The notes: generated by a model not told the origin, from the letters alone. 64,000 bases of DNA from Maledivibacter halophilus (GCF_900167445.1 NZ_FUZT01000005.1:1-64000); one strand, 5' to 3'. Shown: positions 15,659 to 24,383, counted from the stretch's first letter. Numbers and translations: made by a program.

Positions 15659-16558
15659 CTATAATGGTTTGTCTTCTTCACCAGTAGAACCAAAGGCAAG
15701 CTGCCACAATCCATAGCCAGCATTATCCCTGGAGTCAGCTCCATAGATATACTTTTTATTCATAAATACATTGGTGTCACTTTCTTTGGTCATTGATACA
15801 AATTTAGGCTTCTTTCTCTGCTGGAATATCGTTGGCCTTACTGGCCTTGATACATCTAGTAGGAACCAAGCAGTAGGATTGATTGAAAGTTCAGGAGCAA
15901 TTAAAAGCTCAGCTGATCCTTTATATATATTTGTTGTGCCTTCAATTTGCTCAGAATATAATATTCTTCTAGCTTGGCTCTCAAGCTGTGGTGGCACCAC
16001 TAAAAGATTTGGAGTTACCTTTAAAGGTTTCCCTCGGTCGTCCTTAAAACTCATCATTGAAGCTCTGGCATCGCCATAGGTTTCAAGAGTAAGCTTATAT
16101 GTGCTTTTGTTACTTTGAGAACCGCTTTTACCTTCCTTATGATCATCAGCAAAAAAAGCTTTCTTATCGTAACATTTGTTAGTAAATCCATTTATTAATA
16201 AGGGAAAAACCAGCTCATCAGGATGCATAGCAGCAGAATTACCCATCTCTTGAATTATTGGTCTGTATACTCCGATGCTGTCATCTTCAATGTCATTTCT
16301 ATCTACTGATACAGTTACTTCAAAATCCTTGTTCTTGATTTCATAATCGTAGGCTGATAAATTTTGAATAACTCTATCGCTTATCCACTCCTTCATGCGT
16401 GGAACCTTTCCAAGCCATTTATAGCTTTCCTTGGCTGTACTAGATGGAATCACAGTGGCAATTTTTGTATATAATGGCTTCGCATTTTCAAAAGCCTTGT
16501 TATAAATCACCCTGAAATTTGTGTATATACTTTGTAAAACCTGTTGATTAACAAGCAT
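15659..16558 (-). CDS. Major capsid protein, Mu gpT-like
   Basis: 299 residues, matching the gpT family: LVNQQVLQSIYTNFRVIYNK opening, YKWLGKVPRMKEW, VDRNDIEDDSIGVYRPII, then PLLINGF, YDKKAFFADDHKEG and PNLLVVPPQLESQA. These blocks are the family hallmarks. The ATG at 16558 has AGGAGG 7 bases upstream, a strong site fitting the most abundant virion protein. Confidence 0.93.
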   Translation of the reverse strand: MLVNQQVLQSIYTNFRVIYNKAFENAKPLYTKIATVIPSSTAKESYKWLGKVPRMKEWISDRVIQNLSAYDYEIKNKDFEVTVSVDRNDIEDDSIGVYRPIIQEMGNSAAMHPDELVFPLLINGFTNKCYDKKAFFADDHKEGKSGSQSNKSTYKLTLETYGDARASMMSFKDDRGKPLKVTPNLLVVPPQLESQARRILYSEQIEGTTNIYKGSAELLIAPELSINPTAWFLLDVSRPVRPTIFQQRKKPKFVSMTKESDTNVFMNKKYIYGADSRDNAGYGLWQLAFGSTGEEDKPL

Positions 16559-16583
16559 TTTTCATTCCTCCTAAATTATAAAT

Positions 16584-16985
16584 TTATTCTATTTCAACCC
16601 ATACGCCATAGGTATCAACTGCAATTACTTTTCCTGCTATAGACCTTGAAGAAGATCCATCCGATGATGATACTGTCTCATCATCAACAATATAGCAGTT
16701 TGAAAGCACATGAGACTGTAAAACTGGATCATTTTGATCATTCTCAAACCTAAAGCAGCCCCTTTTAACTTTTACAGTGGCATCTCCATCTTGCCCTTCG
16801 GTATTATCAACATATTCTTCAGCCCTTCCTGCTGCTGTGAGTCCCACGCTTTCTGACCCTGGAACAGCATATCCTGAGGCTAAGGTTATAAGTGACCCTT
16901 CAAATATTCTGATTCCTGCCTTTACTGGAAGTACCAAGCAGCTTACTTGTCTTTCTGGAGTATTTCTTCCTGCTGCAAGTGCCAT
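16584..16985 (-). CDS. DUF2190-like capsid decoration protein
   Basis: 133 residues, between protease and capsid genes. Opens ALAAGRNTPERQVSCLVLPV, then KAGIRIFEGSLITLASGYAV, the beta-rich layout of small head decoration or stabilising proteins in Mu-like phages. Its ATG shares a base with the protease stop (TAATG). Confidence 0.65.
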   Translation of the reverse strand: MALAAGRNTPERQVSCLVLPVKAGIRIFEGSLITLASGYAVPGSESVGLTAAGRAEEYVDNTEGQDGDATVKVKRGCFRFENDQNDPVLQSHVLSNCYIVDDETVSSSDGSSSRSIAGKVIAVDTYGVWVEIE

Positions 16986-17524
16986 TATTTATCATCCTTT
17001 CCATACTTTTCAATGTCCTCTTGGCTGACTCCAAGCATTTTGTTGACACTTATCTCTTCAGCACTACTTTTTATTTTTGTTTTATCGTCATCGCCTCCAC
17101 CAATTTCATCAAGGGGAACTACCTGTGGGGCTGTATCGATAAACTTTTTGAATCCAGAAGGATCTTTAAGGGCTATTTCTTCAGCCCATTCTTTTTGTGC
17201 CGGTGTGATCTTTCCTGTGCTTAAAGCCATCTTTACTAATTCATCACTTTCATTTTTTTCAATCTTTTCCTTCAGCTTGTTGAACTCACTAACTGAAACA
17301 TACCCAGCAGGATTTTTCAATGCAATGATTTTGCCTTTTACATCATCAAGAGTGGATCCTTCATTAAGATCTAAAGCTTCAAGGACTTCCTTGCTTGCAA
17401 TTGTTTCTGTTTCTTCCTTTTCATTTGAAGCTTCGCTAAGCTTTTTAATAGCTTCAAATATTTGTTCTTCTGTTGAATCTTCTGATAATCCTAATAGCTG
17501 TGCTAATTTCTTTAAAAATTCCAT
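16985..17524 (-). CDS. Nested scaffold protein from internal start (Mu Z analogue)
   Basis: In frame with the protease gene, ATG at 17524 is preceded by GAAGGAGG with ideal spacing, the best ribosome site in this part of the operon, although it lies inside a coding frame. The product would be 179 residues, acidic and helical, ending ISVNKMLGVSQEDIEKYGKD. Mu gene Z and lambda Nu3 scaffolds are made by the same nested arrangement. Confidence 0.75.
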   Translation of the reverse strand: MEFLKKLAQLLGLSEDSTEEQIFEAIKKLSEASNEKEETETIASKEVLEALDLNEGSTLDDVKGKIIALKNPAGYVSVSEFNKLKEKIEKNESDELVKMALSTGKITPAQKEWAEEIALKDPSGFKKFIDTAPQVVPLDEIGGGDDDKTKIKSSAEEISVNKMLGVSQEDIEKYGKDDK

Positions 17525-18001
17525 TTCTTTATTTCCTCCTTCTAGATCAATATCTAAACTATTTATAATAGGCTCCATGCCATCTATAGCCGGAGTATTG
17601 GTCAGTGCAATAGAGTGTAGCACCGTGGCTCTATCATCGGTTTTCCTCTTAAAAATCACTGGAGAAAGATATCTATATTCCTTATTAGCAAGGTACCCTT
17701 TAGCCTTATCAGTCCACTTCACCCTTGCCATAATACCTTTTTCTGTGTACTCTATATCCTTTACCCAACCAGCAGCAGGAGCTTGAACTCCTTCAAGGGT
17801 TTGATGCTCATAATCCACTACAACATCAATCTTTCTATCCTTGAAATAGTTGTACATACACTTAAAGCTTTCTTTATCAACCTTAAAGGGCCCTTTTCTA
17901 GACTTAACTAGCCCCAATGGAAGTATTTTGATTTTTTCAGGAATCCCATCTATATCTATACTATTTGCTATTATGAAAAAACCTCTGTTTTTCATTTTCA
18001 T
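16985..18001 (-). CDS. Mu protein I-like prohead protease with scaffold domain
   Basis: 338 residues. The N-terminal half is the Mu I protease domain (DVVVDYEHQTLEGVQAPAAG near 60-80; YRYLSPVIFKRKTDDRATV; ALTNTPAIDGMEPI), with the conserved DYEHQ and LSPV-F blocks. From about residue 160 it becomes an acidic coiled scaffold region. It cleaves and matures the prohead. An internal start inside it (17524) should make the scaffold alone. It lies downstream of a 210-base non-coding stretch. Confidence 0.88.
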   Translation of the reverse strand: MKMKNRGFFIIANSIDIDGIPEKIKILPLGLVKSRKGPFKVDKESFKCMYNYFKDRKIDVVVDYEHQTLEGVQAPAAGWVKDIEYTEKGIMARVKWTDKAKGYLANKEYRYLSPVIFKRKTDDRATVLHSIALTNTPAIDGMEPIINSLDIDLEGGNKEMEFLKKLAQLLGLSEDSTEEQIFEAIKKLSEASNEKEETETIASKEVLEALDLNEGSTLDDVKGKIIALKNPAGYVSVSEFNKLKEKIEKNESDELVKMALSTGKITPAQKEWAEEIALKDPSGFKKFIDTAPQVVPLDEIGGGDDDKTKIKSSAEEISVNKMLGVSQEDIEKYGKDDK

Positions 18002-18211
18002 CTATAATCACCTGTAAATTATATTTTTGTATAGCGTTACAACCCCGTTACCTTGCGTTATTTTGCGTTACCAGTATAGGAAAGGTGTATTACTATTATT
18101 TGGTAACTTTTTCTTTAAATAAGGGCCTTTAAACGGATGATTTATGTATATTTCTATTTCTATTTGGAAATACTATCAAGTTACGCTTAAATTTATTAGT
18201 ATTTTCAACCG
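18002..18211. other. Non-coding central region with phased CGTTA repeats
   Basis: No credible gene on either strand. Four CGTTA units start at 18035, 18046, 18056 and 18066, spaced 11, 10 and 10 bases (one helical turn); three are CGTTAC. A further CCGTTACAAG lies at 18209. It is the only gap of this size within the late operon, close to the middle of the prophage (midpoint 17655), between the F-like and I-like genes. Mu has its strong gyrase site at the genome centre between G and I. Confidence 0.6.
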
Positions 18212-18943
18212 TTACAAGCTTTTATCCATTCTTTTTTTATAGGCCTTTTCTAAAGCCATAGGATATTTTGAAAGTTCAGGCTCAAAAACTGTTTTTGCTG
18301 GATTAGTCTCAAAACCTTTATCGGGGATTAGGTTTCTTAAAACACCACCCTTAGGCTCTACCATAACTGGAATTTCAGTTTCAATCTTAAGACCTTTCAA
18401 TTCAACCTGTCTTTTAGATAATGTTGATACACTACATCTGCATCTATAGCCATTTGGAGGATACCATGTGTCCCATATTTCATGATCAGCGGGATACACT
18501 TTTCCATCCATTGCTAAATGTGTAGGTCTGCTTCTTCTGTCATTTACCGCATCATATATCCAGTAGGGCCTCGCCTTTAAAGTTTCAGGCTTTGTCATCT
18601 GCTTATAGTGGCCAACATTATATGCAGTCTGAATATTTGTTCTGAAGATATTATCTGCTTGATAGGGGGTTATTCCCTCATAACCCTTCCTAGCAAGAAA
18701 ATCATTCATCCTGTTTTTAAATTCCCCTGAAGTTATTCCATCCTTAAGGGCTTTCACTAATTCATCCTTAAACTTTTTGAGAATTTCTAAGGATGTATAA
18801 CCTGATACAGTAAAGGCTTTTGTTTTATAATCTTCTTTTATCGAATAGAATTCCCCTGAAGTTACTGGTATCTTCTCTTTAAAATATTCTATAGCTTCTT
18901 CAAAGTTCAGGGGCTTATTAATTATCTTTTGGATGTTCAGCAT
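18212..18943 (-). CDS. Mu F-like minor head protein
   Basis: 243 residues. Shows the Phage_Mu_F signature: NIFRTNIQTAYNVGHYKQM, YDAVNDRRSRPTHLAMDGKV, and a Cys-bearing YPPNGYRCRCSV. It is a minor capsid protein involved in head morphogenesis and sits after the portal as in Mu. ATG overlaps the portal gene by 26 bases. Shorter than Mu gp30 but the core is intact. Confidence 0.9.
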   Translation of the reverse strand: MLNIQKIINKPLNFEEAIEYFKEKIPVTSGEFYSIKEDYKTKAFTVSGYTSLEILKKFKDELVKALKDGITSGEFKNRMNDFLARKGYEGITPYQADNIFRTNIQTAYNVGHYKQMTKPETLKARPYWIYDAVNDRRSRPTHLAMDGKVYPADHEIWDTWYPPNGYRCRCSVSTLSKRQVELKGLKIETEIPVMVEPKGGVLRNLIPDKGFETNPAKTVFEPELSKYPMALEKAYKKRMDKSL

Positions 18944-20498
18944 TCTCTCTCATCCTTCCAAGAATATCAGCTGCAAACATTACCCTGTGAAGAAGCTCCT
19001 CGAGCTCTTGATTATCCATTTCCTTATATAGCTTCTCAACAATTTTAAAATCTTCTAATTTCTTTTTCATGCCCTCAAGGGAATCAGATTCATCCATAAG
19101 CTTTTCTAGGGGCTTAAATATTTCCCTAAATATTTTGATGCTTTCTATAGTGGCACCATCTGCGAGGGCATCAATTTTTTTTTGATATTCTACAGATATG
19201 GGATTTTTATTAACCTTAGTTTTATTAGCTATTATTTGACCAGGAATTTCTTTCATAGCTAAACTATTATTAGGCTTTGCTATTATCTGTCCTGGCTCTG
19301 GCTTAGGTATCCCAAATTTTTCATATATATGCTCTATGGATATTGGAAGCCCTATATCATTTATCAGTTTCGCATAGGTGTTTGCATTTTTTTCTTGATC
19401 CTCTGGAGGTTCGCAGTGAAATTTAATATAGGGTAAGCGTTCTGCTGTACCAAAATTAAATAAACAAAGAGGCTTTATTAAATCTCTTTTTAAGGTTTGA
19501 GCTAAAGCCTTGCAGTCAGCCTCTATAAGATCTTGTCGTACCTCTCCGTGGGTTTTGGATGCAGCATAGGAGCCACTACTTCCAACTTCACTTGTCAGTG
19601 TTTGCCCTAGTATAGCCTTTGACATTTCAGCATTACAAAATTTAGCCAATCTTTCATAAATGTCCGCAGAAGCTGTTTTATTTGATTCGATAAATTCTAT
19701 AAGTGTGCTATCTGGGATTATTCCAGCAGCATCACTGCCAAGCATCATAAGAGCTTCCATCAGAGCGTTTTTGTCTTCTTCAGTTGTTGAAGAATTATAT
19801 TTACCTAGTCTAAGGGGCATCCCAAAGACTTCGCAAAAAGCAACCCAATCCTTTATGTCATAGTTCTTAAATAGATACATCCATGCTGCAACTCTTAAAA
19901 TTCCCGCCTTACTCGGATGACCAGAACGGGCTTTATATCTATGAATTATAAATTTATTTTTAGGAAGCTTTATTCCGCTGGGTTCTTTATCGGTTCTGAC
20001 CTTCATTGCGTCATGTTCATCCCAGAAGAATTTTTTTTGATGTCTCCACTTTATCTCATCAACCAATACATTGTTATTCTTAAGTTTCCACATTATTTCA
20101 CCAACAGCAAAGCCTTTGCCTATTGCATCAAGCAGATCTATAAATACATCCTCTAGTGACTCTATATTCGATATAGCATCTGTAATGAATTCGGCAATCT
20201 TTTTGTCTCTCTCATCATCAGAGAAGGGGAGTATATCATAATCTATGCCAATTACTGCGTTTTTCCTTGTCTGAAGCTGTGAGAATAAATGCAAGTCTTT
20301 ACCTTCAATTTCTTCAAATAGCTCCATTTGTCTATAGACATCACCAGTATCAGCTTCTTTAAATATTTGAGCTAATCTAACTGGAGTAAGACCATCTGAA
20401 GGGTATTCACTGTATTTATCGTAAATTCCAGCCACTGCTATTTCTCTTTGTATTGGTTTTTTAGAGCTTATTCTTTTTCCGTATTGATCTAATATCAT
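18918..20498 (-). CDS. Portal protein, DUF935 (Mu gp29-like)
   Basis: About 526 residues from ATG at 20498, with AGAGGTG upstream. Family blocks: MELFEEIEGKDLHLFSQLQT, RKNAVIGIDYDI, FAVGEIMWK, KFIIHRYKARSGHPSKAGIL and FCEVFGMPLRLGKYN, plus LGQTLTSEVGSSGSYAAS near 310. All are typical of DUF935 portals. The C-terminal 100 residues are helical. It forms the dodecameric portal through which DNA is packaged by the terminase encoded just upstream. Confidence 0.92.
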   Translation of the reverse strand: MILDQYGKRISSKKPIQREIAVAGIYDKYSEYPSDGLTPVRLAQIFKEADTGDVYRQMELFEEIEGKDLHLFSQLQTRKNAVIGIDYDILPFSDDERDKKIAEFITDAISNIESLEDVFIDLLDAIGKGFAVGEIMWKLKNNNVLVDEIKWRHQKKFFWDEHDAMKVRTDKEPSGIKLPKNKFIIHRYKARSGHPSKAGILRVAAWMYLFKNYDIKDWVAFCEVFGMPLRLGKYNSSTTEEDKNALMEALMMLGSDAAGIIPDSTLIEFIESNKTASADIYERLAKFCNAEMSKAILGQTLTSEVGSSGSYAASKTHGEVRQDLIEADCKALAQTLKRDLIKPLCLFNFGTAERLPYIKFHCEPPEDQEKNANTYAKLINDIGLPISIEHIYEKFGIPKPEPGQIIAKPNNSLAMKEIPGQIIANKTKVNKNPISVEYQKKIDALADGATIESIKIFREIFKPLEKLMDESDSLEGMKKKLEDFKIVEKLYKEMDNQELEELLHRVMFAADILGRMRENAEHPKDN

Positions 20499-20508
20499 AT
20501 TTGCACCT

Positions 20509-22275
20509 CTAATAAGCACCTTTTTTGAATCTTAAAGCTCTTTTAATAACTGTTTTATAATCAGTTTTAGTTATTCCAGATATTTTTTCAGCTAACTTAA
20601 TACACATTTCCAAGCCATCTGGGCCATCATCATTGGCTCCCATTGGATACTCCTTAAGTTGTTTAAGAAGGGTTTTAAGTCTTGGATTGAATTTTACATA
20701 TTTGTTTTTAATATATGGTTGTATGCTTCGTATTCTCATATCTTTATTAGATACACTTTGTATTTCTTCTATCGGGAAATATTCCCCCGATTTAGCACTT
20801 TCCTTTGCAAGGACATCCTTAAAAAAGTGTTGGAATTGATTTGTTTCAACTCCAAATTTGGTATATCCTTTACCAAAGTCACGTTTATATCTTTTTTGAC
20901 TTTCTATAGCATCACTTATGATTACATCAGGATGTCTTTTTTCTATACTCGCTTCAAATACATACATGTATCCAGTTCTTATGTTCTTGGCTATGGCTAT
21001 AATAGCTGAAGTATCACTTCTTTTGTTTTTGCCTAAGGATGGATCTATACATCCAACTATTATAAAATCTTTGTCTGAAAAATCTATCTCGACTTCGTTA
21101 TAGTAATCAAACCATTCATCATTGAATATTTTATTATCAGGATCAATAGGTTCGTTTTGAATTTCAGAATTAAAGCTTGCTTCACCCTCTGAAATTTTCA
21201 TGATCATAAGATCATAATAGCTAAGTTTTTCTTCCCAGAGTACCTGAACTCCCTCAAGCATTTCTTCTTTATTAGCTTTAAAGAACTGTTTAGCATCTTT
21301 TTTTCTGTTGGGATTTTCTAGGTTTACATAGATTTTTTCCCATTCATCCCAAAGGCTTTGATTTTTAGCAAAGGATAAAACACCCTTGTATTTTATACAT
21401 TCATATTCTGGGTTTTCTAATACCTTTGCTAGTAAACTGTCGTAGTGGAGAAGGGTTCCAATGTAAACTATATCTGTATAAGTATCTCCAGCTTTAGATA
21501 CTGCTTTGTAATACCAATTAGCCAGTTTCCTTCTTTGTTCTGGTGTATTTACATTTTCATCATTTTCTATATCGTCCAGAATAATTAAATCTGGTCTCCA
21601 ATTTCTATTTTTACGTCCTCTGATTTTTTTGCCAGATCCTATTGCTTCGACTTTTATGTTTGTTTTTGTTTTAAAATGACTGTCAGTCCATTTCTTGCCC
21701 TTGAGATTGCCAAAGTCTTCTAGGATAAGGGGGTTTTCTTCAAGTTCTATTTTTATATCCCCAAGAAATCCTTCGGCCTGCTCGCTTGAATCTGAAAGTA
21801 TTATAATGTAATGCTTATACTCGTAAAGTATGGCATGTATTGAGTTTTTAAATGTAAATGTGGTTGATTTTGCATGACCCCTTGGAGCTGCTATCCCATG
21901 TTTACAGCCTTTAGCCCTAGATATTTTTTTCTTGGACTTGGTAGATAGGGGATTATTTTTTTTCAAAACTCCAGTAAGCCATATGTCATTTAGCTCTCTG
22001 TGGAACTTTGGGCAAGTTCTTGTAAAATAGTGGCTTAAATAAGCTCTGCCAAAATATTCAAGGTCTATTGCCCCTAGTTTCTTTCTAAGTCCATCTTTTC
22101 CTTCTAAGGGTTCGCCTCTTTGATATGCCCTTAAAAGCTTTTGTCTATAGTCCCTAAAACTATCATTAATCACTGTGTATTCTAAAAAAAGCTTTCTTTG
22201 GTCTTCTTCAAAATTAATAGCTTCTATATTCTCTTCAATATCTAGTTTCCTTATATAATCATCAATATTAATCAT
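20509..22275 (-). CDS. Terminase large subunit (Mu gp28-like)
   Basis: 588 residues. ATPase: Walker A-type APRGHAKST at about 130-138 and Walker B LIILDDIEND at about 230. Nuclease domain: VGCIDPSLGKNKRSDTSAII with the first metal-binding Asp near 410, and FGVETNQFQHFF. The motor packages DNA headfully, cutting from integrated copies in Mu-like phages. Overlaps the small subunit-like gene by 8 bases. Confidence 0.93.
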   Translation of the reverse strand: MINIDDYIRKLDIEENIEAINFEEDQRKLFLEYTVINDSFRDYRQKLLRAYQRGEPLEGKDGLRKKLGAIDLEYFGRAYLSHYFTRTCPKFHRELNDIWLTGVLKKNNPLSTKSKKKISRAKGCKHGIAAPRGHAKSTTFTFKNSIHAILYEYKHYIIILSDSSEQAEGFLGDIKIELEENPLILEDFGNLKGKKWTDSHFKTKTNIKVEAIGSGKKIRGRKNRNWRPDLIILDDIENDENVNTPEQRRKLANWYYKAVSKAGDTYTDIVYIGTLLHYDSLLAKVLENPEYECIKYKGVLSFAKNQSLWDEWEKIYVNLENPNRKKDAKQFFKANKEEMLEGVQVLWEEKLSYYDLMIMKISEGEASFNSEIQNEPIDPDNKIFNDEWFDYYNEVEIDFSDKDFIIVGCIDPSLGKNKRSDTSAIIAIAKNIRTGYMYVFEASIEKRHPDVIISDAIESQKRYKRDFGKGYTKFGVETNQFQHFFKDVLAKESAKSGEYFPIEEIQSVSNKDMRIRSIQPYIKNKYVKFNPRLKTLLKQLKEYPMGANDDGPDGLEMCIKLAEKISGITKTDYKTVIKRALRFKKGAY

Positions 22276-22831
22276 CGCTTATCATCCTAGCTTTAGCTTT
22301 TTCAAGAAGCTTTTTAAGCTCTCCAGCAAGCAGTGCATCTCCTTTGATGACTGTCCATATATCTTCTTCTAATTTTTCAAAGGCTAAATCTATTCTTTGT
22401 TTCATATCTTGTTTGACTTTTTCCTTGTAAACTTTTGTCCTGCTAAGAGCCACAATTAACCTTCCCGCCTTATCTAAAGGCATTGCATCGAATTCTTCCT
22501 GGGCTGTGGCAAGTTTTTCTGTAAGCCCACCCATGAGCATTTGCATTGTCGCTTCAGTATAATCTACATCAGGGTTATTTTTAACTACATTTACCAAAGC
22601 CTTCGCTTGCTCTTGGGCCTCAATAAGTCTTTTTGTTGCATTATTGGTTCTAAGGGCGTACCTTCCAACCGCTGACTTTGATATGTCATAACCTTGTTCC
22701 TTTAGGAATTGAGATATTTCAAGGTATGTGTATCTTGTATCGGAGATTTGTTCATTTACTTTTTCTTTTAGATTTTCAGGAAGCTCATCAATCTTAGATC
22801 TTATTCTAGTTCGCTTTCTTTGCTTTGCCAC
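22268..22831 (-). CDS. DUF3486 (Mu gp27-like) terminase small subunit-like protein
   Basis: 187 residues. An N-terminal helix-turn-helix (RSKIDELPENLKEKVNEQIS, YTYLEISQFLKEQGYDISKS, AVGRYA) and a following long helical region match the DUF3486 family, thought to be the small terminase. GTG at 22831 overlaps the upstream stop (TAGTG). Confidence 0.88.
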   Translation of the reverse strand: MAKQRKRTRIRSKIDELPENLKEKVNEQISDTRYTYLEISQFLKEQGYDISKSAVGRYALRTNNATKRLIEAQEQAKALVNVVKNNPDVDYTEATMQMLMGGLTEKLATAQEEFDAMPLDKAGRLIVALSRTKVYKEKVKQDMKQRIDLAFEKLEEDIWTVIKGDALLAGELKKLLEKAKARMISDD

Positions 22832-23145
22832 TAAATATCAACCCCTGGATCATTAGTAGTTCCTTCTACAAGGTCTACTCCTTTCGATGTAAGTTTTATC
22901 ATTGCATCATTCATGTAAGCTGTATAGGATGTGATTTTTTCATCGGTATATTCAATATACTTTTTCTCATGCAAGTAATCTAAATAGCCGGATATGTCAG
23001 GGGAAATTATAATAGCATCCCTCATCATTAGGTTTACAAGTTGTCTGCATAATAGTCGATTGTGATGTCCCTTTACTAAAGATCGAATTATATATCCTCT
23101 TATAGCTTTGTTTTTGTCAGCGATTTGCTTTTCCTGTTCAATCAT
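22831..23145 (-). CDS. Mu gp26-like winged-helix protein
   Basis: 104 residues from ATG at 23145 (AAAGGAGGG upstream). Helical, with RLLCRQLVNLMMRDAIIISP, then DISGYLDYLHEKKYIEYT and VDLVEGTTNDPGVDI. That ending is characteristic of gp26-type (VpaChn25_0724-like) proteins encoded before gp27. Probably a winged-helix DNA-binding protein of packaging or late regulation. Confidence 0.7.
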   Translation of the reverse strand: MIEQEKQIADKNKAIRGYIIRSLVKGHHNRLLCRQLVNLMMRDAIIISPDISGYLDYLHEKKYIEYTDEKITSYTAYMNDAMIKLTSKGVDLVEGTTNDPGVDI

Positions 23146-23467
23146 TTTTTTGCCCTCCTTTGCTGATTGTGAAATCAAGTATTTTGTCTAATTTTCTATC
23201 TATACCTGTCATTTTTTTATCTACTGCATTCATGGCTGCCGCATGATCCTCCCTTGTTGTGTAAATGAAGGGTAAATCACTTTTTAAATTATTGAATTCC
23301 TTATTCATTAGGTCAACTCTTTCCATGAGATCATTTTCTATGTTTTCAATTTTAGATTCGTTTTTCTCTATTTTCTTGTTTAAGTCAGTTAGGGTTTTTT
23401 TTAGGAAAAATATTATTATCCCAACACCAGCTGTAGTTACACCTTGTAAAAAGGTATTAAAGGTCAT
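23138..23467 (-). CDS. Mu gp25-like membrane-anchored coiled-coil protein
   Basis: 109 residues: an N-terminal transmembrane helix (GVTTAGVGIIIFFLKKTL) then a long coiled coil. This is the layout of gp25 / DUF2730 or spanin-like lysis accessories in Mu-like phages. The stop overlaps the next start by 8 bases. Confidence 0.6.
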   Translation of the reverse strand: MTFNTFLQGVTTAGVGIIIFFLKKTLTDLNKKIEKNESKIENIENDLMERVDLMNKEFNNLKSDLPFIYTTREDHAAAMNAVDKKMTGIDRKLDKILDFTISKGGQKND

Positions 23468-23918
23468 GGGGTACCTCTTTTAAATCTTTAACTTTCTTTA
23501 CTTTTTCTTCAATAGTATTCAATATATATGTTTCTGCATCTCCAAGTGTACTTTCTAAGGCATCTAAGTATTCTGGTTCAAGGATGTCTATTATCTCGTT
23601 ATATGCAACTACAGCTAAGTCTTCAAGTTTTTCTTTGTCGATTTTCCCTCCCTTTACCAACTGCCTTAGATTTTTTGCACTGACTTCTTCAATTTTATTT
23701 ACTGTCTTAAAAGCCACATCTTCAAGTCTATCAAGGGCAGTCCAAAGAATATCTCTTTGCTTTTCCTCTTCTATTCTTTGCGTTTCTATTTTTACTTTTT
23801 TTGTTGCTCTTTGGATGTACAATGTTGCATAGGCACCCCCTAAAGTAACCAGTCCTAACACCACATTCAATAATACATTTGTTATAGTTCCTTGCATTTC
23901 ACTTAACATTCCTTTCAC
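23457..23918 (-). CDS. Holin of the LLH type (probable)
   Basis: 153 residues, one N-terminal transmembrane helix (NVLLNVVLGLVTLGGAYATL) followed by a long charged helix (RATKKVKIETQRIEEEKQRD) and a C-terminal helical domain. This matches LLH-family holins of Firmicute phages. GTG at 23918 or ATG at 23909 may be the start; both lie near AAGGGG. First gene of the late operon, close behind the late promoter and well placed for lysis with the amidase at 24.4 kb. Confidence 0.7.
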   Translation of the reverse strand: MKGMLSEMQGTITNVLLNVVLGLVTLGGAYATLYIQRATKKVKIETQRIEEEKQRDILWTALDRLEDVAFKTVNKIEEVSAKNLRQLVKGGKIDKEKLEDLAVVAYNEIIDILEPEYLDALESTLGDAETYILNTIEEKVKKVKDLKEVPHDL

Positions 23919-23929
23919 CCCTTAATTTT

Positions 23930-23980
23930 GGAAAATAAAAAAATCATAGCACAAGGAATAATCTTCCTTATACTATGATT
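23930..23980 (-). terminator. Strong terminator after the Mor-like gene
   Basis: A 17-bp stem containing two G-U pairs (minus 23980-23964 pairs with 23957-23941), a small loop, then TTTTTTTATTTT. It ends the early-middle operon. The probable late promoter -10 lies inside its first arm, so late transcripts start past that arm and cannot form the hairpin. Confidence 0.85.
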
Positions 23981-24018
23981 CTATTGGTTTTTCTCAAAAT
24001 AGTCGTCCAAAACTATTT
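23960..24018 (-). promoter_or_regulatory. Probable Mor-activated late promoter
   Basis: A 7-bp dyad AAATAGT, 8 bases, ACTATTT (23997-24018) is followed downstream by TATAAG (minus, 23972-23967) with no good -35 at the correct distance. The dyad centre is about 47 bases before the expected start site. Mu Mor binds a dyad centred near -43 and activates a promoter lacking a -35. The Mor-like gene ends just upstream. Confidence 0.55.
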
Positions 24019-24028
24019 GTCAAATTAT

Positions 24029-24349
24029 TTAATCAAACATACTTATTTGGCCTTTAAGGGGCTTGTTTCTAATTTGTTTCATTTTTTCTTTGCAAATCTG
24101 CCTAATACGTTCTTCAGATAACATGTATTGCTTGGCTAACTCTCTTTGATTATACCCATTAAATTTTTCTCTTATTTCCTTATCTCTGCGATCTAGCACC
24201 AGGGATTTAATTATTGGAAAATATATTCTACTTCCTCCAAAAATCTTCGCAAGCTTTATTGTATTTTCCAGTCCAATTTCATCAACAATGCTAGAATATG
24301 GCTCTCCAAGGTCATTAATTTGTATTTGGTTTATTAGTTTTTTATTCAA
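24029..24349 (-). CDS. Mor-family transcription activator
   Basis: 106 residues from TTG at 24349 (AAAGGTGG upstream). The C-terminal helix-turn-helix is clear (YNQRELAKQYMLSEERIRQI), and the N-terminal part (LGEPYSSIVDEIGLENTIKL, AKIFGGSRIYFP) carries the IGxxxxxxLxxxFGGxxIYxP signature of Mor/C proteins. It should switch on late genes from the promoter directly downstream. Last gene before the terminator. Confidence 0.9.
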   Translation of the reverse strand: MNKKLINQIQINDLGEPYSSIVDEIGLENTIKLAKIFGGSRIYFPIIKSLVLDRRDKEIREKFNGYNQRELAKQYMLSEERIRQICKEKMKQIRNKPLKGQISMFD

Positions 24350-24383
24350 TGACCCCACCACCTTTACAATACATCAAATTGAT

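Noticed and set aside
16947..17786. A long plus-strand frame opposite the protease gene
   Set aside because: Antisense to the well-supported protease and scaffold frame; serine-rich shadow sequence, no ribosome site.
18034..18071. CGTTA repeats as a CRISPR array or origin
   Set aside because: Units are 5-7 bases with one-turn spacing, far too short for CRISPR, and no replication genes are near.
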